From Armatimonadota bacterium (GTDB lineage Bacteria; Armatimonadota; Zipacnadia; Zipacnadales; JABUFB01): 64,000 bases of DNA. The number at the start of each line of letters is the position of its first letter. Position 1 is the first letter of the stretch. The stretch covers positions 1 through 64,000 of the forward strand of contig JABUFB010000003.1 of the NCBI GenBank assembly GCA_013314775.1. Reading direction: 5' to 3'. This document shows positions 18,112 through 26,921 of the stretch, piece after piece. Under the pieces are notes generated by a model. It ran no database searches. It saw nothing but the letters and a program-made list of their open reading frames with translations, and was not told the origin of the DNA. A program made the translations under genes and the position numbers.

Positions 18112-18732
18112 GTGGATCTCTGGAGGGGGATGCTTGTTCTGGCGATGCTTGCGCTCATCCCTGCGGCATGGGTGATGGCGCAGGAGGCAGGTGAGGCTCC
18201 GGCAGTTAGCGAAACCCACGCGGAAGATGCGCACGAGCACGCAGAGGAAGCCGCCGGGTCCCACGAAGGAGCAGGGGAGTACGAGGAAGAGGAGGAGCAT
18301 GAGGAACACGGCGGGCACTGGATCGACGGAGTGCATATCGCCGGGATCATTGGCGGCGGCGTAGCGTTCCTTGCGCTGTGCGGCGGCGCGTATATTTACC
18401 TGATCGCCCGAAAGGGATCGATCCGCCGCCGCCTCTCGATTCGCCGGGTACACATGGCGGCTGGAGCGATCGCGGTCGCCCTGGCCGTGGGCCACTCGAT
18501 CGGCAGGGCCGTCCAGGAGGGCGAGTTCGAGTTCGGGACTTCCCCACCGCGTCTTGCCGGGGCGTTCCTCGTGCTCATACTGCTGACCGGGGCCTGGCGA
18601 CAGTGGACCCCTGGATTCCTGAAAGGCGCTCCGGCGCTGCTCGCGTGGCTGCACCGCATCGCCGTGGTCGCGGCCCTGTACTACCTGCTCGCGCATGCGT
18701 TGCACGAGTACAACTCATTCGTCGGCGCGTAA
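18112..18732 (+). CDS. Predicted diheme transmembrane protein with His/Glu-rich periplasmic segment
   Basis: A 206-residue protein starting at GTG 18112 (AAAGGGAG upstream; an earlier frame overlaps the previous gene). A signal peptide (1-23) is followed by a His/Glu-rich stretch (about 34-69, ten His), then membrane segments at about 74-98, 113-133, 147-162 and 178-198. His114 and His128 lie in one helix and His181 and His195 in another, each 14 residues apart, with His198 nearby. Paired bis-His helices of this spacing are the heme b pattern of ferric-reductase-like and cytochrome b561-like proteins. I infer a transmembrane electron carrier, possibly linked to metal handling through the acidic/His stretch. 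No named family is recognised. Confidence 0.7.
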   Translation: MDLWRGMLVLAMLALIPAAWVMAQEAGEAPAVSETHAEDAHEHAEEAAGSHEGAGEYEEEEEHEEHGGHWIDGVHIAGIIGGGVAFLALCGGAYIYLIARKGSIRRRLSIRRVHMAAGAIAVALAVGHSIGRAVQEGEFEFGTSPPRLAGAFLVLILLTGAWRQWTPGFLKGAPALLAWLHRIAVVAALYYLLAHALHEYNSFVGA

Positions 18733-18756
18733 CTGCTGTGCGCACCGTCCCAGGAC

Positions 18757-19635
18757 GTGAGAAAGTTGGCCGAGCTGTACTCAACCGGAGTGACGTTCAT
18801 CGATGAAATGCTGGGCGGGGGAGTCCAGCCGGGTACGCTGGTTGTGGTCCGCGGAGCGACGGGAGTAGGCAAGACCCAGCTGGGGCTGTCGTTTCTCAAT
18901 CAGGGGCTGAAGCAGGAGGGCAGCCGGGGCATCGCCCTGGACATGGCCTCGCGAGGGGACTCCCAGCAGCACGCCGAGTACGCCCGGCGGCTCTTTGGCT
19001 GGGAGATGGTGTCGGGCGAGGTGGACCCGGACACAATCTGGAACGGGTCATTCCGTCGCGTGGACTACTTCGCGAACTTCAACTACACCGGTAAGCGCGT
19101 GGTCCGCGACAACATGACCGAAGAGGAGTGGCGTGCCTGGAAGCGGGTGCTCAATGAAAGGCTGTCGTCGGTGGTGGCCTTCTATTACGGACACTTCGTG
19201 CATGGTGTGAGGCGCTGTGTGGTGGATGGAATCGAGCCCTTCGACAAGGCCGGCGACTCCATCCAGATCGAGCTCTTCGAGTATCTCCTTCATAGGGTCC
19301 TGCGCAAGCGGCATGATCTTGTGGCGCGCGAGCTGTTTCGCGGAAAATGGATGGAGGTCAAGGATCAGGTCGCGGCGAACCCCTATGAGTACGAAGCTCT
19401 CGCGGCCATGTTCCTGCAGACCACCCGCGAGGTGGACCTGTCGGAACTCATCGCCGCGGAGACCCAGGAGGATGACCTGACCACCAATGCGACGACCATT
19501 ATCGTGATGGGGCGCGTGATCGATGGTGCGAAGGTCAGGCGAGGGGCATTCATTCTCAAGAACCGGGGCGGGCAGTGCCCGGACGAGATCCGGTTTTTCG
19601 AGGTGACGGCCCAGGGACTGCAGGCGGTGGACTGA
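18757..19635 (+). CDS. KaiC/RecA-like P-loop ATPase, single domain
   Basis: A 292-residue protein whose first 60 residues match the KaiC/RadA-type RecA fold: STGVTFIDEMLGGGVQPGT, then the Walker A GATGVGKT at 33-40 and FLNQGLKQEGSRGIALDM. The rest diverges: a long helical insertion (about 85-180), VRRCVVDGIEPFD, which could be the Walker B strand, and a final IIVMGRVIDG and GAFILKNRGGQCPDEIRFFE, similar to the end of KaiC domains. It may be a regulator or membrane-linked ATPase. The start is uncertain (GTG 18757 or TTG 18766). It lies 24 bp after the diheme protein and is probably co-transcribed. Confidence 0.72.
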   Translation: MRKLAELYSTGVTFIDEMLGGGVQPGTLVVVRGATGVGKTQLGLSFLNQGLKQEGSRGIALDMASRGDSQQHAEYARRLFGWEMVSGEVDPDTIWNGSFRRVDYFANFNYTGKRVVRDNMTEEEWRAWKRVLNERLSSVVAFYYGHFVHGVRRCVVDGIEPFDKAGDSIQIELFEYLLHRVLRKRHDLVARELFRGKWMEVKDQVAANPYEYEALAAMFLQTTREVDLSELIAAETQEDDLTTNATTIIVMGRVIDGAKVRRGAFILKNRGGQCPDEIRFFEVTAQGLQAVD

Positions 19636-19786
19636 GGGGCAGTCGCGGTCCCTGAGCAACTGCTTGTTTGTTTGGTGGTCAAAGAAACGGCAGTGTGGCG
19701 TCAGACGGCGAGAACCAGACACGAAGAGACACCCTGTAAGCGGCAGCGGAGTGCTGTCGGTCACCCACGTGGAGACGTGGCAATAT

Positions 19787-19816
19787 GGGTGCGTGCATTA
19801 CCGCGCGCACCCTTTT
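19787..19816 (+). terminator. Terminator-like hairpin in the porin leader
   Basis: GGGTGCG (19787-19793) and CGCACCC (19806-19812) form a 7-bp stem followed by TTTT. It sits about 60 bases before the porin start, so it could end the upstream transcript or act as an attenuator. A smaller hairpin CCACG-CGTGG precedes it near 19765. Confidence 0.5.
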
Positions 19817-19875
19817 GCATATGTCGTCGGGGCATCGCAGGCGTGCCCTAATTCACCCAATGGGAGGGTACTTGC

Positions 19876-21087
19876 ATGAGAGTTGTTGTCGCTGTGCTGG
19901 CCCTTGCCGTAGTGATTTGCGTTCCGGTCTACGCCCAGGACAAGAACGCAGCAATCGAAGAGCTGAAGGCGAAGTACGAGGCGAAGATGCAGGAACTGCA
20001 GAAGCAGTTCGAGGCCGACCTGGCGGCCTTGGCGGCCGGAGAACCGATTGCCAAGCCCGCCCCCGCGAAACCCAAGTGGTATGACAACATCACCATCAAC
20101 GGGTACTTCCAGACACGCTACCATGCGCGGCAGTACGACGCAGTCCCGGCCCCGGTCACGCCGGCATTTGTGGCCAACCCGAACCTGGGGTCGGAACAGG
20201 ACGACTTCGAGCTGCGCCGGCTGTACATCAACGCCATCGCGCCGTTCAACAGCAAGACCCAGGCCGTCGTGACATGGGCTGGCGTGGGCCCGAATTTCCG
20301 CAATGGCACTGCGCTGTCATCGGAGACCGACTGGGCCAATATCTTCGTGGACTACATGCCCAACAAGGAATGGACCTTCCGCATCGGTCAGGGCCCGACC
20401 TGGTTCGGCATCGACACCTGCGAGAGTTCTTCCTGCCGGTTCACGCCGGAGCGCTGGGTTGCCGGCGAGGGCGTGCCGGAGGTTGGGCTGCGCGGTCTGT
20501 GGTTTGGCGGCCCCTGGGATCGCGGCGTCTATGTCATCAACGATCAGCGCTATAAGAGCGACGACAAGAGCGGGTTCCGCACCACCTTGAGCATCACCAA
20601 TGGCAACTTCCGCGCACAGGACAATGACAGCCACAAGGACCTGGCGGTGGACACCACCTACTTCGCCAAATGGGGTCAGGTCGGCGCGGGCTGGCTCGAC
20701 GGACAGTTCGCCGGAAATGACCGCGAGGCATTCGGCCTGAACTTCCGCATCCTGCCGGGGACCCTCTGCTGCGATGACCACCTGGGCTTCCAGGGCGAGT
20801 GGCTGGACGGTCGCTGGGATGCCACGGGCGCTGGAACGGCCCACGACCTGGATGGCTGGTACCTGCAGAGCAGTTGGCACTTCGACGACCACCCCGGCAC
20901 CGCGTACCTGCGGTACGAGGAGTTCGACCCCAACAAGGACCAGAACGGCGACGAGTTCGACGCCCTGCACATCGGCTACATCTACGACCTGACCAAGATG
21001 GACAAGATCACTGTAGAGTATTCGCTGGGCGAGCTTGGCAACTACGATCACAACGACTTCATCGTGCAGTACCAGCGCATGCTGTAA
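19876..21087 (+). CDS. Outer-membrane porin
   Basis: The 403-residue product has a signal peptide (1-20), a short coiled-coil (about 25-48, EELKAKYEAKMQELQKQFEA) and then a beta-barrel beginning ITINGYFQTRYHAR, with alternating aromatic strands to the last residues FIVQYQRML, a typical barrel end. This is the phosphate-selective-porin-like architecture in which a coiled coil at the N-terminus may reach toward the cell wall. It passes small solutes across the outer membrane; selectivity cannot be read. GGAGGG lies eight bases before the ATG and a strong terminator follows at 21123, so it is probably transcribed alone. Confidence 0.85.
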   Translation: MRVVVAVLALAVVICVPVYAQDKNAAIEELKAKYEAKMQELQKQFEADLAALAAGEPIAKPAPAKPKWYDNITINGYFQTRYHARQYDAVPAPVTPAFVANPNLGSEQDDFELRRLYINAIAPFNSKTQAVVTWAGVGPNFRNGTALSSETDWANIFVDYMPNKEWTFRIGQGPTWFGIDTCESSSCRFTPERWVAGEGVPEVGLRGLWFGGPWDRGVYVINDQRYKSDDKSGFRTTLSITNGNFRAQDNDSHKDLAVDTTYFAKWGQVGAGWLDGQFAGNDREAFGLNFRILPGTLCCDDHLGFQGEWLDGRWDATGAGTAHDLDGWYLQSSWHFDDHPGTAYLRYEEFDPNKDQNGDEFDALHIGYIYDLTKMDKITVEYSLGELGNYDHNDFIVQYQRML

Positions 21088-21122
21088 GCCGCCGGGGCAT
21101 GGCTCACGGCGTATGACCCATT

Positions 21123-21159
21123 CGGGGGAGCGGGCGCGATGCTCGTTCCCCCGTTTTTG
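21123..21159 (+). terminator. Rho-independent terminator after the porin gene
   Basis: CGGGGGA and TCCCCCG pair around an imperfect inner stem, followed by TTTTTGT, 36 bases after the porin stop. Confidence 0.85.
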
Positions 21160-21218
21160 TCTGGCAGAAGGTGCCCAGGCACCGAACCCGGAAGCTCCCC
21201 CAGGTGTTTACCCCTGCA

Positions 21219-23891
21219 ATGATGCTGAAACGCGGACTGGACGGCCTGTGTTGCCTGCGATTTCAGGCGGGGCCGGCGCTGCTTGCTGTGGCGCTGCTTG
21301 CCGTGTTGCCTGTCTGCGCCGCCCACGCGCAGACGGGCGACTTCCGGTCGGCGCTGATGCAGGCCCGGGAACTGGTGGCGAGCGGGCCTCCCGAGCAGGT
21401 CGCCGCTGCCTTCCGGCAAGCCGCCGAAGCCACCGACGACCCGGATGAGCGCGCCCAGGCGCTCTTCGAGTTGGCCCGATACCTCGAGGCAAAGCGGTTG
21501 TACCGCGAAGCGGCGGGCGCCTTCGAACAGATCGCAGCCCTGGATCCCCCGTCGGTTCTTCTGCCCACCGCACTGGACCATCTCGGCCGCGTGTGCCTTC
21601 GGTTTGACCTCCCCCGCGCAGCGAGTGTCTACGAGCGGTTGGCGCAATTGCCCGGCATTGACCGCGGCTTCGTTGAGGGCGCACTGTGGGGGCAGGCCCG
21701 GGCCTACCAGCAGATGGGGGAGATGCCGAAGGCCGTTGCGGCGGCAGAGAAGCTCCTGGCGCAGTTTCCGGACGGGCGTTTCGCGGGGATGGCCAATGGG
21801 CTCCGGGTCGAAGCGGCCATCGAGCGGAACGACCTGCCTCGGGCGAGGCAAATTGCCGAGAGCGAAGCCGCGCGCGAGGGCGGCAATGCCGGGCTGCTCC
21901 TGCGGGTGGCGTCCGAAATGCGAGCAGCGGGGCAGGCTGCCGCGGCCCTGGAGGTCCTGGAGGCCTGCGCGTCGCGCACGCCGGACAATCTCACTGTCGA
22001 GGAAATGATCCTGGAGATACACCAGGCGCAGGGGACTTTGGGTGAGTACGAGAGGAAACTCCGGCAGACGGCGGGGACCGCAGCCACGCGGGAGACCGCC
22101 CTGCGCAGACTGGCGGACCTGTACGACCGCATGGAACGGCCGGGCGAAGCCCTCAAGGCCCTGCGTGAACTGCTGACAGTGAGACCGCGCGACCCAGAGA
22201 TTCTCTCGCGCGCGGCGCGGGCGGCAATGCAGGCCGGAGAGCCGCAGACCGCAATCGCATACTACATGCAGGCGCTCGAGACCAATCCAGATAACGCCCG
22301 GGTCCGGTCGGAACTGGGCGACCTGTACCTGGCGCAGGGTGAGCGAGAAAAAGCATTGGAGCAGTGGAAGCGGGCGGCAAGATATAACCCGGAGAACGCT
22401 TTCACCGTCCAGATGCTGGGCCGGACGCTGCATGAGCGCGGGATGTATGCCGATGCGGTAGCGGTCTATCAGGAGGCGCGCGGAGCACAGAAAGACCCGG
22501 CGGCGATGGCCCTTGAACTGGGTGAGGAGTACGAGGCGCTCCTGCTCATCGACAAGGCGGTGGATGAGTACCTGCTTGCGATGGCGCCGGGACAGCCCTC
22601 GGCGGGCATCGCGCGGATCAGACTGGAGGCGCTGGCGGCCGACAAGGTGGTGGGTCCCGAGGTGGTGCGAGAGCTTCAGGCCAGAAGAAACGCTCCGGAC
22701 TTCCCGGCGGCGGCGCTGGTGGCCCTGGGTGTCGCGCACCTGTCGTCGGGCGACCCCGTGAAAGCCCGCGAGGCGCTCTCGGATCTTGGCCGCACCACAG
22801 GGGACGGAGCGCTTGTGACCAGCACCGCGGCGATGTTCGAGGACCAGGCCCGGACCGACGCGGCCCTTGCCCTGTATGAGGCGGCCGCCGAAATGCCGGT
22901 GGAGGCCGCGGTATACGGACAGATCGCCGACCGCCGGGCATCGCTCCTGCTGTCCCGCGGACAGTGGCGGGATGCTCTGGATGTGCTGGAGGCGGCGGTA
23001 GCCACCGAACTGCCGGTGGCGCTGGCCGACTCCCTGCGCCTGAAGCTCGCCGACGTGCTCGTACTGCAGGCGGGGGACTGGGAGGCCGCGGCGGATTGGT
23101 ATGCCACGGTCGCGGCGGAATCGGACGACGGGCAACACAGGATGCACGCGGCGTGGGGTCTCGCGGATTGTGCTTTCGTGGCCGGACGATACGAGGAAGC
23201 GCGGTCTGCGTACACCGCTCTGGCGCCGGAGGCACCGGGTGCGGAAGACGCCCCGCCACCCGTCCCCTTTGAGACCGTCTTCGGGCCAATGATCGCGGAT
23301 TTCGGAGGGCTCAGGCAGAACAGTCTCGACCGGCCGTCCGGGCCGGATTACGCAGCGTACCAGCTTGCCGAGATCGACTTCCGCACCGGCGACATGAAGC
23401 GCGCGGAGGAGGGCTTCCGGCAGGTTGCAAGCAGATACCCCGACAGCCCCTTCGCCAATGATGCGCTGGCGCGAGAGCTTCTGATCAAGAGCGAGTTCAC
23501 CGGCGAGTCGCCGATGGAGGGAAAGTACATCGAGGCACTGTGTCTTGCGGACCGGGGCGAGAGTGAGAAGGCCCAGCGCCTGCTGAAACTCATCGCTGAC
23601 CTGGGCCCGGACGAGCCCCTCGCCGACGACGCGAGATTCCTTCAGGCACGCACCGAGGAACGTTACGGGCAGGCGGCGAATGCTTCAAGGCTTTATGTTT
23701 CATTGCGCGAGAAGTTCCCGGACAGCCCGCTGTGGCCCGAGGCGCTGCTGCGAGCGGCGGAGTTGCTCGCCAGGGATGAGCGCGAGCGCGATGCGGCGCG
23801 GGAGCTGTTCCGCACCGTGATGGCGGAACTGCCGGACAGTCCGGAAGCGGCACGGGCTGAGCTTGGGATTGACCGGCTGCAGAGGCAGTGA
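21219..23891 (+). CDS. Secreted TPR-repeat protein
   Basis: An 890-residue exported protein. After a signal peptide (about 1-36, ending CAAHA), almost the whole length is built of TPR-like helical pairs, seen in repeated patterns such as YYMQALETNPDNARVRSELG and ADWYATVAAES. The last 200 residues resemble tetratricopeptide units of YbgF/BamD type (FRQVASRYPDSPFANDALA). Such proteins scaffold envelope complexes. The ATG at 21219 gives a compact leader; a GTG at 21171 is possible. It starts after the porin terminator. Confidence 0.82.
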   Translation: MMLKRGLDGLCCLRFQAGPALLAVALLAVLPVCAAHAQTGDFRSALMQARELVASGPPEQVAAAFRQAAEATDDPDERAQALFELARYLEAKRLYREAAGAFEQIAALDPPSVLLPTALDHLGRVCLRFDLPRAASVYERLAQLPGIDRGFVEGALWGQARAYQQMGEMPKAVAAAEKLLAQFPDGRFAGMANGLRVEAAIERNDLPRARQIAESEAAREGGNAGLLLRVASEMRAAGQAAAALEVLEACASRTPDNLTVEEMILEIHQAQGTLGEYERKLRQTAGTAATRETALRRLADLYDRMERPGEALKALRELLTVRPRDPEILSRAARAAMQAGEPQTAIAYYMQALETNPDNARVRSELGDLYLAQGEREKALEQWKRAARYNPENAFTVQMLGRTLHERGMYADAVAVYQEARGAQKDPAAMALELGEEYEALLLIDKAVDEYLLAMAPGQPSAGIARIRLEALAADKVVGPEVVRELQARRNAPDFPAAALVALGVAHLSSGDPVKAREALSDLGRTTGDGALVTSTAAMFEDQARTDAALALYEAAAEMPVEAAVYGQIADRRASLLLSRGQWRDALDVLEAAVATELPVALADSLRLKLADVLVLQAGDWEAAADWYATVAAESDDGQHRMHAAWGLADCAFVAGRYEEARSAYTALAPEAPGAEDAPPPVPFETVFGPMIADFGGLRQNSLDRPSGPDYAAYQLAEIDFRTGDMKRAEEGFRQVASRYPDSPFANDALARELLIKSEFTGESPMEGKYIEALCLADRGESEKAQRLLKLIADLGPDEPLADDARFLQARTEERYGQAANASRLYVSLREKFPDSPLWPEALLRAAELLARDERERDAARELFRTVMAELPDSPEAARAELGIDRLQRQ

Positions 23892-23990
23892 AGATCGACG
23901 CAGGGGAGCATTCTCGCCCCTTGGCACACCTGGTCGGCAGTTGAGAGATTCGTCCACGATAGCTTCCTATATTCGAAGGGTGGAGCCCAG

Positions 23991-26228
23991 ATGGCCTTCA
24001 CCGCGAAACCGTCGGAGGGTCTTGCTCCCAAGCTCGAGGGCCTCCTGGCTGAGGGAGAGCGCATTGTTTTCTGCCTCGATAGCGACATCGGCCCCGATGG
24101 CGACTATGGGGAGCAGTCGCTCGTCCTCACCGACAGGCGCCTGGGGGTGCTGACCCCAAATGGCCAAGCCGATCCGCGCTTCTTCGACATCGAGTCTGTG
24201 GAGGAAGTCAAGGCCGAGATGCTGGTGGGCAGCGGCCTGCTCACGGCAACTATCTCCGGCCGGCGCGTGGAACTGCTCCAATATACCAACAGCTTGATCC
24301 ATGATTTCACCCGCGCCGCCAAGGCAGTCTCGGACCTGGTCAAGGAGAAGAAGCCGGTCTCGCTGGACGTGCTCAATGCTGACTCCGATGAGAAGCGCTG
24401 CTCCAAGTGCGGGCGGGTACTTCCGGGCTGGTCGGATACGTGCATTGTGTGCGTGGACAAGAGCCGGGTGCTGAAACGCATCGCCGGCTATGGCAGACCG
24501 TACTGGCCGCTGCTCAGCGTGGCGCTGCTCCTGTCACTGATGACCACCGCCACCACGCTGGTGCCCCCGTATCTGTCGGGGACGCTGGTGGATGATGTGC
24601 TCACCCCGCCGTCGAAACACCCCGAATGGCTGCTGCCAGTGATCCTGGCCATGCTGGGTGCGCGGGTGGTCGCGATGCTCATCGGCATGGGCCGCGGGTG
24701 GATCATGGTGTGGCTTGCTGGGAAAGTCACCTTCGACATCCGCGCCGAGTTGTACCGAAAGATGCAGGAGCTAACCCTTCGGTTCTTCGACCGCAAGCAG
24801 GTAGGCGGCCTCATCTCCCGCATGACCCGAGACACCGATTTCCTGTATTACTTCGCGGTGGACGGGATCATGGAACTGATCGTGAACGGGCTCATGATCC
24901 TGGGTATCGGTGCGGTCCTGTTCGCGATCCAGCCGCTGCTCGCAGCTCTGGTGCTGATCCCCGCGCCGGTCATGGCCTTCATGACTCACTTCATGTTCCG
25001 GCGTATCCGGCGGGTCTATCACCGTCTGTGGCATCGTTGGTCGAAGATGAGTGCGACTATCGGCGAGGCGCTGTCAGGGATCCGCGTGGTGAAAGCTTTC
25101 GCGCAAGAGCCCCGGGAATCTGCCCGGTTCGTCCGGGACGCCGAGTCGCTCTTCACCCAGGGCGTGCAGGCCGAGCGCATCTGGGTCACCTTCTTCCCGA
25201 TCCTGGACCTCGCGACGGTCATCGGGTCACTCCTGGTGTGGTTCATCGGCGGCCTCATGGTGCTGCGTTCCACGGGACCGGACGGCACCTCGCTGGGCGA
25301 CCTGGTGCGCTTCCAGGCGTATATCGGCATGTTTTACGGGCCGCTTCAGAGCCTGGGGCGGATCTTCAGTTGGGCCCAGCGGGCGCTCACCGCGGGCGAG
25401 CGGGTCTTTGAGGTCATCGACAGCGAACCCGAAAGCTACGACTCGCCGGACGCGGTGCCCCTTCCCGACCTCAAGGGCGAGGTGGAGTTCCGCAAGGTGG
25501 ACTTCGGGTACAAGAAGCACCTGCCGGTCCTCAAGAAGGTCGACCTGCATGTGAAGCCCGGAGAGATGATCGGTCTGGTCGGTCACAGCGGTGCGGGCAA
25601 GAGCACCATGATCAACCTGATCTGCCGTTTCTACGATGCCGACGAAGGCGAGATACTCATCGACGGGGTGGACATCCGGAACGTGAAGCTGCACGACCTG
25701 CGGCACCAGATCGGAATCGTGCCCCAGGAGTCCTTCCTGTTCAGCGGGACGATCGCCGAGAACATCGCCTACGCAAAGCCCGATGCGACTCGGGATGAGA
25801 TTGTGCGCGCGGCCAGGGCAGCGAACGCCCACGACTTCATCCGCAAGCGCCCGGACGGATACGACTCCGAAGTCGGCGAACGCGGCAGCCGGCTGTCGGG
25901 TGGCGAGAAGCAGCGCATCGCCATCGCGCGGGCAATCTTGCACGACCCGAAGATCCTGATCCTTGACGAGGCGACGGCATCCGTAGACACGGAAACGGAG
26001 CAGCAGATCCAGCAGGCAATCGAGCGGCTCATCCGGTCGCGCACCACCTTCGCCATCGCTCACCGGCTCTCGACCCTGCGCAATGCTGACCGGCTGTGCG
26101 TCATCAAGGAGGGGTCAATCGTCGAGGTGGGCACCCATGACGAATTGCTGGCCAAAGAGAACGGCGAATATGCGAAACTGGTGAAAATGCAGGCGGAGAT
26201 ATCGAAACTGAAGGCGGTCGACGGGTAG
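23991..26228 (+). CDS. ABC exporter with N-terminal PH-like and zinc-ribbon domains
   Basis: A 745-residue half-transporter fused to extra domains. Residues 1-120 look like a bacterial PH-like fold (ERIVFCLDSD, SLVLTDRRLGVLT). Residues 137-154 are a zinc ribbon, Cys137, Cys140, Cys151, Cys154. A six-helix exporter domain spans about 165-470, and the ATPase has Walker A GHSGAGKST (531-539), signature LSGGEKQRIAIARA and Walker B ILILDEAT. It is paired with the DUF1854 gene 35 bp downstream; this pair is known in some bacteria next to cyanophycin genes, which are absent here. Transported substrate unknown. GGAG lies six bases before the ATG. Confidence 0.88.
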   Translation: MAFTAKPSEGLAPKLEGLLAEGERIVFCLDSDIGPDGDYGEQSLVLTDRRLGVLTPNGQADPRFFDIESVEEVKAEMLVGSGLLTATISGRRVELLQYTNSLIHDFTRAAKAVSDLVKEKKPVSLDVLNADSDEKRCSKCGRVLPGWSDTCIVCVDKSRVLKRIAGYGRPYWPLLSVALLLSLMTTATTLVPPYLSGTLVDDVLTPPSKHPEWLLPVILAMLGARVVAMLIGMGRGWIMVWLAGKVTFDIRAELYRKMQELTLRFFDRKQVGGLISRMTRDTDFLYYFAVDGIMELIVNGLMILGIGAVLFAIQPLLAALVLIPAPVMAFMTHFMFRRIRRVYHRLWHRWSKMSATIGEALSGIRVVKAFAQEPRESARFVRDAESLFTQGVQAERIWVTFFPILDLATVIGSLLVWFIGGLMVLRSTGPDGTSLGDLVRFQAYIGMFYGPLQSLGRIFSWAQRALTAGERVFEVIDSEPESYDSPDAVPLPDLKGEVEFRKVDFGYKKHLPVLKKVDLHVKPGEMIGLVGHSGAGKSTMINLICRFYDADEGEILIDGVDIRNVKLHDLRHQIGIVPQESFLFSGTIAENIAYAKPDATRDEIVRAARAANAHDFIRKRPDGYDSEVGERGSRLSGGEKQRIAIARAILHDPKILILDEATASVDTETEQQIQQAIERLIRSRTTFAIAHRLSTLRNADRLCVIKEGSIVEVGTHDELLAKENGEYAKLVKMQAEISKLKAVDG

Positions 26229-26263
26229 CCGAGATCGCCTGACTTCAGGGAGACGGACTGAGG

Positions 26264-26794
26264 ATGGCTGAGGCAGCGCCTGAGAAGAAGCCTCCCGAAC
26301 CCGCGGCGGATGAATACATGCTGGACCCGGCGAAGCTCAAAGTGTTCCGTGCCGAGGACGGCACCCCGCGGCTCGAGATTGCCGGCGACCGCACGGTTCT
26401 GCGCCTGCGGGTTGCGCGGCTGTTCCCGATTACGCGGCGGCGCGAGTTCATCAGTTTCGCTGACGGTGACGACAAGGAAGTGGGGGTGCTGCGAGAACTG
26501 CGCTCACTCCCCAAGCCCATGCGGCGGATCATCCTGGAGGAACTGCGCAGGCAGTATTTCGTCCCCGAGATCACCCGGGTGCACTCCCTCAAGGACGAGT
26601 TCGGGGTGCTCTATTGGGACGTAGACACCAGCCGCGGGCGCAGGAAGTTCGTGGTGCGCGAGGCGCGCGACAACATCCGCGAGTTCGAGAGCGGCCGGAT
26701 GCAGATCACCGACGTGGACGGCAACCTGTTCGAGATTCCGGACATCGACCGTCTTCCGGGGAAGGATGTGGGGGAGTTGCACCGGTTATTGTGA
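26264..26794 (+). CDS. DUF1854 family protein, partner of ABC exporter
   Basis: The 176-residue product fits DUF1854: RLFPITRRREFISFADGD, LRSLPKPMRRIILEELRRQY and FVVREARDNIREFES are the conserved core. No membrane segment or signal peptide is present, so it is cytoplasmic. DUF1854 genes are repeatedly found directly after ABC exporters of the type encoded here, and the two likely form a complex or share a regulator. Its own activity is unknown. Confidence 0.82.
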   Translation: MAEAAPEKKPPEPAADEYMLDPAKLKVFRAEDGTPRLEIAGDRTVLRLRVARLFPITRRREFISFADGDDKEVGVLRELRSLPKPMRRIILEELRRQYFVPEITRVHSLKDEFGVLYWDVDTSRGRRKFVVREARDNIREFESGRMQITDVDGNLFEIPDIDRLPGKDVGELHRLL

Positions 26795-26864
26795 ACGTTG
26801 GCCTCGATTCTTCGGGGCCTGACGGCGAAGGTCGATTTCCGCCGACCGGGCCTGTGCGAGACCA

Positions 26865-26920
26865 GGCCGACCGGGACGGTCGGCCTACGCGAGGTCGAGC
26901 CGGTCTGCTGGAAGACCGGC
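26865..26920. repeat. Two dispersed hairpins between convergent genes
   Basis: GGCCGACC-GGGAC-GGTCGGCC (26865-26885) is followed by TACGCGAGG. GCCGGTCT-GCTGGA-AGACCGGC (26899-26920) begins two bases after the ftsY stop on the minus strand. They may also serve to end transcription from both sides, though there is no U run. Confidence 0.65.
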
Positions 26921-26921
26921 G

